DNA of 64,000 nucleotides from Rheinheimera soli (GCF_021290985.1 NZ_JAJOYU010000001.1:62001-126000); one strand, 5' to 3'. Counted from the stretch's first letter, positions 11,351 to 20,893 are shown. Numbers and translations: made by a program. Notes: generated by a model from the sequence alone, not told the origin.

Positions 11351-12463
11351 ATGCATAAACTGTCTCTACTCAGCCTGATTGTGGGCCTTAGTCTGACCGC
11401 TCAACCTCTGTTGGCCGAATCTTTAAAAACTGAAAAAGCCACTCTGGACATGCAAACGCTATCCTCCGGACTCAGTCACCCATGGGCTATGCAGTTTTTG
11501 CCTGACGGTTCCTTCCTGGTTACAGAGCGCACAGGCACTTTGCGCTACATTAGCAAAACCGGCGAAAAAAGTGAGCCTATTCAAGGTGTTCCAGCTGTTC
11601 ACGCTAAAGGTCAAGGTGGTTTATTAGGCCTGGTACTGGACCCGGATTTTGCCAAAAATAAGACTATTTACATCAGCTACAGTGAACCTCGCGATGGCGA
11701 TGTCAATGCAACAGCTGTGGCAAGCGCAATACTGGATGGCCAGACATTAAAAGAAGTGAAGGTTATTTTCCGTCAGGCTGAAGCAATCAACAGCAACCAC
11801 CATTACGGTGGCCGTCTGGTATTTACCCCTGCCGGTGAATTATTTATCACTTTGGGTGATCGGGGCTCACGTCGTGATGATGCTCAAAAATTGTCAGGTC
11901 ACTTTGGTAAAGTAGTCAAAGTAAACAAAGATGGCTCAGCCGCTGCTGGTAATCCTTTTGCAACCCAGGCTGATGCCAAAGCCGATGTCTGGTCTTATGG
12001 TCATCGTAATATTCAAGGTGCTGCAATTCACCCACAAACAGGCCTGTTATGGACTCATGAACATGGTCCTCAGGGTGGCGATGAAATTAATATCGCTACT
12101 GCTGGTAAAAACTACGGCTGGCCTGTGATCACCTATGGTGAGGAATATGGCGGTGGTGTAATAGGCAACAAAACCAAAGCAGGTTTAGAACAACCATTGC
12201 ATTACTGGGTGCCATCTATAGCCCCAAGTGGTATGAGCTTTTACACCGGCACTCAAATTAATGGCTGGCAAAATAACCTGTTGGTTGGTTCACTTAAATT
12301 TGGCCAATTGGTTCGTTTAGAACTGACCGGCGATAAAGTCAGCCACGAAGAACGTATTCGTATCGGTTCGCGGATACGTGACGTACAGGCAGGACCTGAT
12401 GGCGCAGTCTATCTGCTGACAGATGAAAATGACGGTAAGTTATTACGTTTATCACCACAGTGA
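11351..12463 (+). CDS. PQQ-dependent soluble aldose sugar dehydrogenase (YliI-like)
   Basis: A 370-aa secreted six-bladed beta-propeller dehydrogenase of the glucose/sorbosone family, closest by remembered sequence to E. coli YliI (Asd). It oxidises aldoses with pyrroloquinoline quinone and calcium. A signal peptide (MHKLSLLSLIVGLSLTAQPLLA) gives a periplasmic location. Conserved stretches include LSHPWAMQFLPDGSFLVTER, NHHYGGRLVF with the active-site His, THEHGPQGGDEIN and KNYGWPVITYG. No PQQ synthesis genes are in the window. It lies 16 bp upstream of a PqqU-like receptor, so cofactor uptake and use are probably coupled here. Confidence 0.9.
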   Translation: MHKLSLLSLIVGLSLTAQPLLAESLKTEKATLDMQTLSSGLSHPWAMQFLPDGSFLVTERTGTLRYISKTGEKSEPIQGVPAVHAKGQGGLLGLVLDPDFAKNKTIYISYSEPRDGDVNATAVASAILDGQTLKEVKVIFRQAEAINSNHHYGGRLVFTPAGELFITLGDRGSRRDDAQKLSGHFGKVVKVNKDGSAAAGNPFATQADAKADVWSYGHRNIQGAAIHPQTGLLWTHEHGPQGGDEINIATAGKNYGWPVITYGEEYGGGVIGNKTKAGLEQPLHYWVPSIAPSGMSFYTGTQINGWQNNLLVGSLKFGQLVRLELTGDKVSHEERIRIGSRIRDVQAGPDGAVYLLTDENDGKLLRLSPQ

Positions 12464-12479
12464 TGAGAACCTCCTCTAA

Positions 12480-14510
12480 ATGAATTATTTACCTTTTAAA
12501 CTGAGCGCTTTAGCGCTCAGTTTTTTTTCTGTCGCCCTAAGCGCAGAAGAAAATAAAATTCCCGATGAAATCCCGAACGAAATAATAGTGATCACTGCTC
12601 AGGCACAACAATCGCCCTGGCTGAGCAGCGCTGCCAGCAGTTTTCGCAAAGACTTTAACAGCCCATCTCTGCAGATAGATGCTGCCGCTTTATTGCAACA
12701 TATTCCAGGCATTCAGGCCGACAGCAGAGCCAACTATGCACAGGACAGCCGGTTAAGTGCCAGAGGTTTTGGTAGCCGTAGCAGTTTTGGCATTCGGGGC
12801 ATTCGCCTGTTACAGGACGGCATTCCTCTGTCCAGCCCGGATGGTCAAGGCCAATTCAGTTCAGTGTTGTTGGATCAACTAGCATCCGTTGAAGTGCTCA
12901 CAGGCCCGCTTGCAGTCTTGTACGGCAATGCAGCTGGAGGTGTAGTCGCGCTACAAAGCCGCTGGCCAACAGAGAATTCTGCATCAGTGCAACTCAGCCA
13001 TAACCAGTTTGCCCGCCAGCAGCTGCTATCGGGCGCTTTGGTGCAGGGCAATCATGCGACGTCCCTGAGCCTGAAGAATGCAGAGTTACAAAGCTCACGC
13101 CCCCACAGCAATGCAAAAAAACAACAGGCGCAGTGGTTATGGCAAAGCAGTTTTGACAATGAGCTTAAACTACAGCTGCGCTACGATTGGTCTTATGATC
13201 CACTGTTACAGGACCCGTTGGGCTTAACTGCTCAAGAATGGCAGGACAATCCTCGCCAGACTGCGGCCAATGCGCTGACTTTTGATACCCGTAAATTTAC
13301 CAAACAACAGCAATGGAGCCTGAACCTGTCGCAACAACTGGATCAGAAAAGCTGGCGTCTGGCAGCCTGGTCTGGTCAACGTGATGTGGGTCAATACTTA
13401 GGTTTTGATGGCATAGCCCCAACCTCTGCTGGTGGTGTGGTTGATTTGAGCAGGCCTTATCAGGGACTGGATGCGTCGTACAGCTGGCAATTGGAGCAGC
13501 TTCGTTTCAGTATCGGCGGCGCTTTGGAACAAAGCACAGACGAACGCCGGGGTTATGTCAATAATCAGGGCATACAAGGGGATTTACGCCGCGATGAAGA
13601 AGGCGAAGTACAGTCAGCTGATTTGTATAGCCGTTTTGTCTTGGATTTAAGCTCTGCCTGGCAATTAAGCGGCGGAGTACGACACTCTGAACTGGATTTT
13701 GATGTGACAGATTTTTATATCACAGCACAAAACCCGGATGACAGCGGTTCCACTTCTTTTGGCAAAACCTCTGCAGCTTTAGCCCTTAATTTTGCCCAGA
13801 CTGAGCATTTATCCTGGTATATCAGTGCAGGCCGTGGTTTTGAAACCCCGACCTTTACTGAAATGGCCTACCAGAGTAATAGCGACGGTCTGAATCTTGA
13901 CCTCAAAGCCAGCACTAATCAGCAATGGGAACTGGGGAATAAGTGGCAGCAGAATAACTGGCGTTCCAGTGTGGCTGTGTTTTTAGTTGAAAGTGAAGAT
14001 GAGTTAGTGGTGGATCAGTCGCTTGGCGGTCGCACCAGCTACCGCAATGCCAGCGAGACAAAACGTACCGGGGTCGAATTATCGGCCTTATGGTTTGCTT
14101 CTGCTTCATGGCAACATCAATGGACTTTGACTCAACTCAATGCCAGTTTTGTACAGGGCGATCTGGACGGTAAGTTACTGCCAGGTGTCGCTAAGCAACA
14201 GGCTCAGTGGCAAATCAGCTGGATGCCATTGCAAAGTTCAGAATGGATGCTTCAGTTGGACACTCTGTATCGCAGTAAAGTAGCAACCACTGATCAAAAT
14301 CTGCTGTTTGCTCCCTCTTCAACTGTGTATCACCTGAAACTGATGGGAGAATCCACCTTGTCTGCTGTGCAACTGCGCTATTGGCTAGGTCTGGATAATC
14401 TGACCAATAAAAACTATGTCGGAGCAGTTGTCGTCAATCAGGCCAACGGTCGTGCTTTTGAACCCGCATTGCCACGCTCAGTTTCTCTGGGTCTTAGCCT
14501 GAGTTTTTAA
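12480..14510 (+). CDS. TonB-dependent outer membrane receptor, PqqU/YncD-like
   Basis: A 676-aa TonB-dependent receptor with signal peptide (start to about residue 22), plug domain (about 35-160) and beta-barrel ending in the aromatic GLSLSF. Several stretches resemble the E. coli PQQ receptor PqqU (YncD) as remembered: NYAQDSRLSARGFGSRSSF with GIRGIRL, PDGQGQ, LYGNAAGGV, DTRKFTKQ, GDLRRDE, AGRGFETPTFTE, GGRTSYRNA and NKNYVGAVVVNQANGR. Translation starts 16 bp after a PQQ-dependent dehydrogenase, so uptake of PQQ is the leading hypothesis. The fold is certain; the ligand is inferred and an alignment is needed. Confidence 0.85.
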   Translation: MNYLPFKLSALALSFFSVALSAEENKIPDEIPNEIIVITAQAQQSPWLSSAASSFRKDFNSPSLQIDAAALLQHIPGIQADSRANYAQDSRLSARGFGSRSSFGIRGIRLLQDGIPLSSPDGQGQFSSVLLDQLASVEVLTGPLAVLYGNAAGGVVALQSRWPTENSASVQLSHNQFARQQLLSGALVQGNHATSLSLKNAELQSSRPHSNAKKQQAQWLWQSSFDNELKLQLRYDWSYDPLLQDPLGLTAQEWQDNPRQTAANALTFDTRKFTKQQQWSLNLSQQLDQKSWRLAAWSGQRDVGQYLGFDGIAPTSAGGVVDLSRPYQGLDASYSWQLEQLRFSIGGALEQSTDERRGYVNNQGIQGDLRRDEEGEVQSADLYSRFVLDLSSAWQLSGGVRHSELDFDVTDFYITAQNPDDSGSTSFGKTSAALALNFAQTEHLSWYISAGRGFETPTFTEMAYQSNSDGLNLDLKASTNQQWELGNKWQQNNWRSSVAVFLVESEDELVVDQSLGGRTSYRNASETKRTGVELSALWFASASWQHQWTLTQLNASFVQGDLDGKLLPGVAKQQAQWQISWMPLQSSEWMLQLDTLYRSKVATTDQNLLFAPSSTVYHLKLMGESTLSAVQLRYWLGLDNLTNKNYVGAVVVNQANGRAFEPALPRSVSLGLSLSF

Positions 14511-14518
14511 TCACAAAT

Positions 14519-14548
14519 CAGAGCTTATCCTGCAAAGGATAAGCTCTG
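14519..14548. terminator. Strong hairpin after the TonB receptor
   Basis: A perfect 12-bp stem CAGAGCTTATCC / GGATAAGCTCTG with a 6-nt loop begins 8 bp past the stop. No T-run follows, so it may be an RNA-stabilising hairpin or a weak terminator. The remainder of the 14511-14813 gap shows no gene and should contain the bepA promoter. Confidence 0.55.
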
Positions 14549-14813
14549 TCTCCAGCTAAAATGCAGATTTTGTTGAACTTCATCGTTTTTTTTCTGCCAA
14601 AGACACTGAAATTAATCAGTGGCTTAACAACATTTAACTGAACCACTGTAGACTCTGTTTTACCTTTGCTTTGTTAAACACCATGGCACAAGCATAGAGA
14701 TGATCTATGCCTTTGCTTTGGTTGCAGATTTATCAAAAAAAGCTGGGGTAAGCAGACCAAGTGAATTAAAATTGCCTGTGTTTAAAGCCGGTATGACTGA
14801 GTTCAAAAAATAA

Positions 14814-16274
14814 ATGAAGCAATTTGCAGTAAAAACACAACTCGTGAAACTGAGCCTGTTCAGTTTATGTTTAGCTCTGGCCTCCGTAAACGCAGTTCAG
14901 GCAAACACTGCTTTGCCTGATATTGGCGGCAATGCCTTTTCCACCTTAACGCCTGACAAAGAAAAACAGTTGGGCGATGTGATGATGCGTCAAACCAAAA
15001 GCCAGCTGCCTATGGTGTATGACCCCTTACTCGACGAATACCTGAACTCCATGGGCAACCAAATGGTTGCTAAAGCTCAGGACGTCAAATTTCCGTTTCG
15101 GTTTTATTGGGTTAATGATAAGAACATTAACGCCTTTGCCACGCTCGGCGGCAATATAGCCTCTCATACCGGAACTCTGGCTGTTTCAGACAGTGAAAGT
15201 GAATTCGCCTCGGTGATAGCACACGAAATTTCTCACGTCACGCAGCGCCATATAGCCCGCTCTGTTGAAGCCCGTTCACAAAACGGTCCATTGACCCTTG
15301 CTGGTATTTTAGGTTCAATTTTGCTGGCGACAGTTAATCCTGAAGCGGGTATGGCCGGGATTATGGCGTCTCAGGGGCTGGCACAACAAAGTGCGATTAA
15401 TTTTACCCGCAGTAACGAGCAGGAAGCAGACCGTATAGGTATTCAACTGCTGGCCGATGCAGGCTACAACCCTTATGCTGTGCCTGAGTTTTTTAATAAG
15501 TTGGCGGAAAAAAGCCGTTTTGCTAATACTCAACTGGCGTTTTTATACACTCACCCTTTGTCACAATCCCGGGTGGCCGACTCACGCTTAAGGGCTGAAC
15601 AATACCCTAAACGTTTTGTTGCAGACAGTCAGGATTATGCACTGGCCAAAGCCCGGGTGATGGCGCGCTATCACTACAAAACCAAAGACGCACAAAGCTA
15701 TTTTTTGCGTAAACTGGAAGAACCAGGCGGCAATACCAAGGCCAACCAATATGGCCTGGCTTTAGCTTATTTTGATGACAAGCAAGTGGGTAAAGCGGAT
15801 CAAATTATCACTAAGCTGCGTCAGCAAGAACCAGATAATTTGTATTACATTGATGCTTACACTGACATTCTGTTAGCACAAGGCAAAGCTGAGCAAGCAA
15901 TGACCATGCTGGAGCAACAGTATTTACTCAAACCAAACAATCAGGTGGTGACACTGAATTATGCCAATGCGGCTATTCAGGGGAAAGCCTACCGACTGGC
16001 TGTTCACTTGCTGCGCAATTTACTTTATTACAAAGATGATCTTTTCCCAGCCTATGAAATGCTGGCAGATACCTACAAAGCGATGGAAGATTTTGCGCGT
16101 TACTACGAAGCCAGAGCTGATGTGTATTACCAAATGGCAATCTACCCTAAAGCTATTGATGATTTAAACGAGGCGTTAAATCATCTGGAGCCAAATAACA
16201 GCTTAGAAAACCGACGGATTGAAGCCAAGAAAAAACAATGGCAAACCGAATTAAACCGTCTGAAACGTTTATAA
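14814..16274 (+). CDS. bepA: Periplasmic M48 metalloprotease / chaperone BepA (YfgC)
   Basis: Periplasmic zinc metalloprotease that helps or degrades stalled outer-membrane proteins such as LptD at the Bam complex. It has 486 aa with signal peptide (cleavage near VQA-NTALPD), the M48 domain with zinc motif HEISH at residue 137 onward and the third ligand region EQEADRIG, then a C-terminal TPR domain (about 300-480). A gap-free run into arsC, wrbA and a DUF2069 gene indicates one operon. Confidence 0.94.
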   Translation: MKQFAVKTQLVKLSLFSLCLALASVNAVQANTALPDIGGNAFSTLTPDKEKQLGDVMMRQTKSQLPMVYDPLLDEYLNSMGNQMVAKAQDVKFPFRFYWVNDKNINAFATLGGNIASHTGTLAVSDSESEFASVIAHEISHVTQRHIARSVEARSQNGPLTLAGILGSILLATVNPEAGMAGIMASQGLAQQSAINFTRSNEQEADRIGIQLLADAGYNPYAVPEFFNKLAEKSRFANTQLAFLYTHPLSQSRVADSRLRAEQYPKRFVADSQDYALAKARVMARYHYKTKDAQSYFLRKLEEPGGNTKANQYGLALAYFDDKQVGKADQIITKLRQQEPDNLYYIDAYTDILLAQGKAEQAMTMLEQQYLLKPNNQVVTLNYANAAIQGKAYRLAVHLLRNLLYYKDDLFPAYEMLADTYKAMEDFARYYEARADVYYQMAIYPKAIDDLNEALNHLEPNNSLENRRIEAKKKQWQTELNRLKRL

Positions 16275-16290
16275 ACTCAAGGCACTATTT

Positions 16291-16638
16291 ATGATTACGC
16301 TGTATCACAACAATCGCTGTTCAAAAAGTCGTGAAGCATTAGCATTACTGGAACAAAGCGGTAAAGATTTTTCAGTTCGTTTTTATCTGGAACAACCTTT
16401 ATCTGCAGATGAGCTGACTGTTTTACTCAAAGCGCTGCAGTTACCTGTGCGTGATTTATTGCGCAGCAAGGAAGATGAATACAAGGCGCTGGATCTGGCA
16501 AACCCTGTTTTGTCGGAACAGCAATTGATTGAAGCTATAGTGCTTCATCCGAAATTAATGGAAAGACCTGTTTTACAGGTGGGCGGCAAAGCTGTGGTAG
16601 CCCGTCCAGCCGATAAAATGCTGGCGCTGCTGGCATGA
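16291..16638 (+). CDS. ArsC family reductase (YfgD-like, glutaredoxin type)
   Basis: A 115-aa thioredoxin-fold protein of the ArsC/Spx superfamily. The N-terminal CXXS-like site (HNNRCSKSREAL, Cys10) and the arginine region PVLQVGGKAVVARP match the glutaredoxin-dependent arsenate reductase group. No arsenic operon genes are nearby. The position behind bepA is like yfgD next to yfgC in E. coli, so this is the housekeeping paralogue and arsenate activity is not assured. Its stop overlaps the wrbA start (ATGA). Confidence 0.88.
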   Translation: MITLYHNNRCSKSREALALLEQSGKDFSVRFYLEQPLSADELTVLLKALQLPVRDLLRSKEDEYKALDLANPVLSEQQLIEAIVLHPKLMERPVLQVGGKAVVARPADKMLALLA

Positions 16639-17222
16639 AAGCTGTGTTACTGATTTTATATTATTCCCGTCATGGTTCTGTCGCTGCTCTGGCTGAAAAA
16701 ATTGCTATTGGTGCTCAGCAAGCCGGAGCTGAAGTAGTACTGCGCACAGTACAAGCTTTGGATGGTTGTGCAGTGGGTCTTCATCCGGTCGTGACAGAGC
16801 AGGATTTGCTCGATGCTGACGCTTTTGCTTTTGGCAGTCCGGTACGTTTTGGCAATATGGCCGCCCCACTCAAAGCCTTTTGGGATAACACCAGTGGTCT
16901 GTGGCTCAAAGGCGCTTTAATGGACAAACCTGCAGGTGTATTTACCTCCTCTGGCAGTATGCATGGCGGTAACGAAGCGAATTTACTCAGTATGATGTTA
17001 CCTTTGTTGCATCACGGTATGCTGATTGTTGGGCTACCTTACCTTGAACCAGAATTGCATCATACCCAAACTGGTGGCACTCCTTATGGCCCAAGCCATG
17101 TGAGTGGTTTGTCTGGTTCAGACAAGTTAAGTAAAGATGAACATCAGTTGGCTGTTCAATTTGGCAAACGTTTGGCATTAGCTGCTATCGCATTAAAAAC
17201 TTCCGGATTCAGTACTTTATGA
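16635..17222 (+). CDS. wrbA: NAD(P)H:quinone oxidoreductase, WrbA family flavodoxin-like
   Basis: A 195-aa flavodoxin-fold protein that reduces quinones with two electrons using FMN. The FMN phosphate loop is YYSRHGSVAALAEKI near the N-terminus; SPVRFGNMAAPLKAFWD and FTSSGSMHGGNE are characteristic WrbA segments. It overlaps the previous gene by 4 bp and the following one by 4 bp, so it is translationally coupled within the bepA operon. Confidence 0.9.
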   Translation: MKAVLLILYYSRHGSVAALAEKIAIGAQQAGAEVVLRTVQALDGCAVGLHPVVTEQDLLDADAFAFGSPVRFGNMAAPLKAFWDNTSGLWLKGALMDKPAGVFTSSGSMHGGNEANLLSMMLPLLHHGMLIVGLPYLEPELHHTQTGGTPYGPSHVSGLSGSDKLSKDEHQLAVQFGKRLALAAIALKTSGFSTL

Positions 17223-17647
17223 CACATTCTTCTGTAGCTATGGCCTCCTCTACACGCCTTTATCTTTGGCTTGGCCGTCTTGGTTTTAGCGGGCTTTTTC
17301 TACTTATCCCTCTCTGGGTTTTATGGTTAGCCCCGCCAGAGCTTGGCAGTGCCAAAGTTCTGCTTGCTTTGTTGTGGACACCTTTGTGGTTCCCGCTTTG
17401 GGGCATGATCACTGGCAAAGCTTATACATTTGCCTGGGCGAATTTTATTGTGATGCTCTATATGATCCACAGCCTGACCCATTTGTGGGTAAGTTCCGGT
17501 ACTGAGTTTTATCTGGCGCTGCTGGAGCTGCTGTTTTCCTGCCTGATGTTTGTTGGCTGCACTTATTATGCCCGCAACAGAGGCAGGGAACTGGGCTTAA
17601 AAATCCCTAAATTAAAAGATGATCCAATAAGAACAGTCAAAGACTAA
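17219..17647 (+). CDS. DUF2069 inner-membrane protein
   Basis: A 142-aa protein with about four hydrophobic segments (GFSGLFLLIPLWVLWL; VLLALLWTPLWFPLWGMI; FIVMLYMIHSLTHLWV; LLELLFSCLMFVGCTYY) and a basic cytoplasmic tail. It resembles the DUF2069 family, often found next to wrbA. Function unknown. Last gene of the bepA-arsC-wrbA run. Confidence 0.8.
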   Translation: MTHSSVAMASSTRLYLWLGRLGFSGLFLLIPLWVLWLAPPELGSAKVLLALLWTPLWFPLWGMITGKAYTFAWANFIVMLYMIHSLTHLWVSSGTEFYLALLELLFSCLMFVGCTYYARNRGRELGLKIPKLKDDPIRTVKD

Positions 17648-17702
17648 TCTAAAGCAACAACGCCAGCGTACATAACCGCAGAGTAGTTAACGACATGCGG
17701 TT

Positions 17703-18293
17703 ATGAACCCAACAATAGCTTTATTTCCACTCAATACTTTGCTGCTGCCTGACGGCAGAATGCGTCTGCGTTTATTTGAACCTCGCTATTTACGCCTGAT
17801 GAAAGAAGCCAGTAGCGGCACCCGGCCTTTTGCCATCGCCAGTATTAATCCTTTGGTGAGCCAGCATCATCAGGACAGAATTTGTCCTGAAGTCACACTG
17901 GTTTCTATTGTCGATTTTGAACAATTACCTGATGGTTTACTTGGTATCACAGTCGAAGGAACCGGACGTTACCAAATAAGCAAAAGGTGGCAGGAATATG
18001 ATCAGTTGCATGTAGCAGAGCTGACGCCGATCCCATTTTGGACTGCGCAAAACACCAGCGCGGAGCAACAGCTGTTGTGGCAAAAATTACAACTGGTTTT
18101 TAAACAGTATCCTGAACTGGCCACACTCTACCCTCAACCAGAACCACACAACTTATGCTGGCTGGTATCACGTTGGATGGAGCTGTTACCACTGACGCCC
18201 CACTTAAAACGTCAGTGGCTGAGACAAGAGCTGACTGACACAGCCAAAGATTTGGAACTCTGGCTGGAAGACAGTCTGGAGGAAATTAGCTAG
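17703..18293 (+). CDS. LON substrate-binding domain protein
   Basis: A 196-aa protein consisting only of the N-terminal substrate-recognition domain of Lon protease (IALFPLNTLLLPDGRMRLRLFEPRYLRLM at the start, VTLVSIVDFEQLPDGLLGITVEGTGRYQI in the middle). No ATPase or protease part is present, which is normal for this stand-alone group. Function is unknown; it may act as an adaptor. Its end is convergent with queE, 6 bp away. Confidence 0.85.
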   Translation: MNPTIALFPLNTLLLPDGRMRLRLFEPRYLRLMKEASSGTRPFAIASINPLVSQHHQDRICPEVTLVSIVDFEQLPDGLLGITVEGTGRYQISKRWQEYDQLHVAELTPIPFWTAQNTSAEQQLLWQKLQLVFKQYPELATLYPQPEPHNLCWLVSRWMELLPLTPHLKRQWLRQELTDTAKDLELWLEDSLEEIS

Positions 18294-18299
18294 TCTTTG

Positions 18300-18965
18300 T
18301 TAGTTAATGCCAAGATACTTGTGCACTTGCACACTTAAACGCCAGTTGTATTGTTTACAGAATTCAATAGCCAGCTGGGTGGCTTTGGCTTTTTGGCTGA
18401 TCGGCTGCAAGTACACTAGCGTGTTGGTTAAATCCAGGCCTTGCAGCAGTTGCAGTAACTCGTCTATATGTTTTTCCATAGCTACCGGATGCTTAATTTC
18501 GTTAGCGCGCTCCAGCGCTGTACGCAGCACTTCATAGCCACCTTTCATATTCACTTTAGGTGATACTGTGACCCAGGTACTTTGGGGTGCCAGAATTTCA
18601 AAGGTACCGCTGGTTTCAATTTGCGTAGAAAAACCACGTTCATGCAACAGCTCACACAAAGGCCTTAAGTCATACATACAAGGTTCGCCGCCTGTGATCA
18701 CCACATGTTTAGCGCGGTAGCCTTTGTCGGCAAACAACTGCAGCACTTCGGCACCAGATAAACTGCACCAGTGATCCGAATCGGCTTTCTTCTCTAAAAT
18801 GGCAGCGGGGCTTAATTGCAAGTCCGGATCTATTTCCCAGGTCTGTTTGGTATCACACCAGGAGCAGCCTACAGGACATCCTTGTAAACGCAGAAAAATA
18901 GCTGGAGTACCGGTGTAACTGCCTTCACCCTGAATGGTCTCGAAAATCTCGTTTACTTTATACAC
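18300..18965 (-). CDS. queE: 7-carboxy-7-deazaguanine synthase QueE
   Basis: Radical SAM enzyme that makes 7-carboxy-7-deazaguanine, a step in queuosine biosynthesis. From the chosen GTG start (MYKVNEIFETIQGEG) the protein has 221 aa, with the CxxxCxxC cluster motif at Cys30, Cys34 and Cys37 (GCPVGCSWC) and the SAM-binding TGGEP segment. The frame is open to an ATG at 19061, but that would overlap the divergent queC start and lacks a ribosome-binding site. AAGGA lies 12 bases ahead of the GTG, so the start is probable rather than sure. Confidence 0.92.
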   Translation of the reverse strand: MYKVNEIFETIQGEGSYTGTPAIFLRLQGCPVGCSWCDTKQTWEIDPDLQLSPAAILEKKADSDHWCSLSGAEVLQLFADKGYRAKHVVITGGEPCMYDLRPLCELLHERGFSTQIETSGTFEILAPQSTWVTVSPKVNMKGGYEVLRTALERANEIKHPVAMEKHIDELLQLLQGLDLTNTLVYLQPISQKAKATQLAIEFCKQYNWRLSVQVHKYLGIN

Positions 18966-19052
18966 TTTATGGGGTTTTCCTTTAGCTACAGGCTCAGATA
19001 CAGTACAATGCGCGCCCGAAATTTTGCCTATTATAGCGAGAGAGCCTGACAG

Positions 19053-19730
19053 ATGCCGCAAAAAGTTGTTGTGATCTATTCCGGCGGTATGGATTCATTT
19101 ACCGTGTTGCACAAAGCCATAGCAGATGGTCATGAAGTTTATGCCCTGTCTTTTAACTATGGACAGCGCCATGTTAAAGAACTGGTCTGCGCCAAAAGCG
19201 TCTGTGAAGAATTAGGCGTACCACACAAAGTAGTAGATATTTCCGCGATAAATCAGTTACTGGCAGGTTCCAGCCTGATGGCGCCGGACAGTACTCATGA
19301 GGATATTCAAATTCCTGAAGGTCATTACGCTGCAGATACGATGAAATCCACTGTAGTACCTAACCGCAATATGATTTTATTGTCGTTGGCCGTAGGTTAT
19401 GCAGTATCACTCAATGCACGCGCTGTGTATTACGGTGCGCACTCTGGTGATCATTTTATCTATCCGGATTGCCGTCCTGATTTTGTGCATAAAATGAATG
19501 AAGTTTGTCAGGTCGCAAACTACGAGCCGGTAGATATTGTCAGCCCTTATTTAAGCCAGACCAAAATTGAAATTTTACGGGATGGTTTAGCCATGGGACT
19601 GGATTACAGCAAAACCTGGACCTGCTACAACGGTCGTGAAAAAGCTTGTGGTAAATGTGGCTCTTGTCAGGAACGCCTCGAAGCTTTTGAATTAAACAAA
19701 GCGACAGATCCTCTTTCTTACGAAGGCTGA
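19053..19730 (+). CDS. queC: 7-cyano-7-deazaguanine synthase QueC
   Basis: Converts 7-carboxy-7-deazaguanine to preQ0 using ATP and ammonia, the step after QueE. The 225-aa protein has the PP-loop SGGMDSFT at residues 10-17 and a C-terminal zinc site in [20 protein letters not shown]. It is divergent from queE across a short promoter region, so the two pathway genes may be co-regulated. Its 3' end overlaps the end of the convergent metR by 13 bp. Confidence 0.97.
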   Translation: MPQKVVVIYSGGMDSFTVLHKAIADGHEVYALSFNYGQRHVKELVCAKSVCEELGVPHKVVDISAINQLLAGSSLMAPDSTHEDIQIPEGHYAADTMKSTVVPNRNMILLSLAVGYAVSLNARAVYYGAHSGDHFIYPDCRPDFVHKMNEVCQVANYEPVDIVSPYLSQTKIEILRDGLAMGLDYSKTWTCYNGREKACGKCGSCQERLEAFELNKATDPLSYEG

Positions 19731-20596
19731 TGCAGACTTATTTGCTCTAACAACTGTCGCAGCGGGTTAGCCTCTTGCTGCCCCTGTCGACAGGCTGCGT
19801 ACATAGTTCTGAATAAACCTTGCTCTCCTATCTGCAGAACCGCCAGCAGGCCCTGAGCCCTATAAGGCTCCATCAGCCAACGTGGTAATAACGCCACCCC
19901 CTGCCCCGCAGCAATCAACTGCAAAATCTGGCTGCTTTGCGCCACAGTTCTGAACTTTGCCTCCAAACCAGCGGGAGCCATTACATAACGGTATAAATCC
20001 TGCCGGTCCAAAGGCAATGGATAGCCTAATAAAGTGTCCTGCTTTAGCTGCTGCGCCTGAATAAAAGACTGCTGCGCCAGTGGATGGTCGGTACTCACCC
20101 CAAGGCACAATTCCATTTCAAATAAAGCTGAAAAATAACAACCTGTCAGCTCACGTTGGTCTGTGGTCAACACCAAATCCAGCTCATCGCTTAATAAGGC
20201 ATCCAGCGCATTGTGTTCAATTTCAGCAGAAAACTCGACCGGGCAGTCGCTTTGCAACAGCCCAAAAGCTTTCACAGCAGGCATTAGCCAGTGAAAACAA
20301 GCGTGGCATTCCACAGCCAATCGAATACGGTTTAAGCTTTTACCTTTGAGCTGTGCTTCCGCCTGCGCCACCAAAGGCAGGACTTGTGCAGCTAAATCCA
20401 ATAGCAACTGACCTTGCGGGCTAAAACTCACAGGCTGGCTTTTACGCAGGTAAAGTGCAGCGCCAAGATAAGACTCAGCCTCCTTGAGCTGGTGCGATAA
20501 AGCCGACTGTGTCAGATACAGCTGATCAGCCGCAGCGACTAAAGTGCCAGTCTGTTGCAACGCCTGTAAGGTACGCAGCAGTTTTAAATCGATCAT
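19718..20596 (-). CDS. metR: LysR-type regulator MetR
   Basis: Homocysteine-responsive activator of methionine genes. The 292-aa protein has the LysR helix-turn-helix (about 18-38, [20 protein letters not shown]) and a substrate-binding fold; [25 protein letters not shown] and [14 protein letters not shown] match MetR closely. In enterobacteria metR is divergent from metE. Here the divergent position holds only a short metE relic (20737-20826), so the regulator appears to have outlived its classical neighbour. Confidence 0.92.
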   Translation of the reverse strand: MIDLKLLRTLQALQQTGTLVAAADQLYLTQSALSHQLKEAESYLGAALYLRKSQPVSFSPQGQLLLDLAAQVLPLVAQAEAQLKGKSLNRIRLAVECHACFHWLMPAVKAFGLLQSDCPVEFSAEIEHNALDALLSDELDLVLTTDQRELTGCYFSALFEMELCLGVSTDHPLAQQSFIQAQQLKQDTLLGYPLPLDRQDLYRYVMAPAGLEAKFRTVAQSSQILQLIAAGQGVALLPRWLMEPYRAQGLLAVLQIGEQGLFRTMYAACRQGQQEANPLRQLLEQISLHQPS

Positions 20597-20736
20597 CTTT
20601 CACTCTCTGTATGTCGAACTCGCGCATCTTCAGTTTTCTTCATTCTGATCATGCATGTATTTGTTTGTCTTTATTTAGCATAACCAGCAATAAAAGCCAT
20701 GTAAACATCTAGATATCCACAAATGAAAAATAACAT

Positions 20737-20826
20737 AACTTTCGCACAATCCCCGTGCAAATTGCGTTGGCATTTACTGATGAAGTGCAGAATGTAAAGC
20801 AGGCGGGTGTTGGCATTATTCAGATT
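20737..20826 (+). pseudogene. metE remnant (cobalamin-independent methionine synthase fragment)
   Basis: A 30-codon stretch reads FRTIPVQIALAFTDEVQ and then NVKQAGVGIIQI, closely like the C-terminal-domain MetE segment RETIAKQIALALRDEV...AGIGIIQI (recalled). The conserved continuation (DEPALREGLPL in MetE) is absent, and what follows (20827-20890) is unrelated in that frame. An in-frame TAA sits just upstream. It lies divergent to metR, the normal place for metE, so this is most simply a deletion relic. The remaining 20597-20933 gap has no intact gene. Confidence 0.75.
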
Positions 20827-20893
20827 TATGGTAAACATGCTGAAAATCTGCCAGGAGCAGCGGCAAGAGTTTGCCCCTTTAGCTGCAGAGAAA

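Noticed and set aside
18966..19061. N-terminal extension of queE to 19061
   Set aside because: It would overlap the start of divergent queC and covers the likely promoter region.
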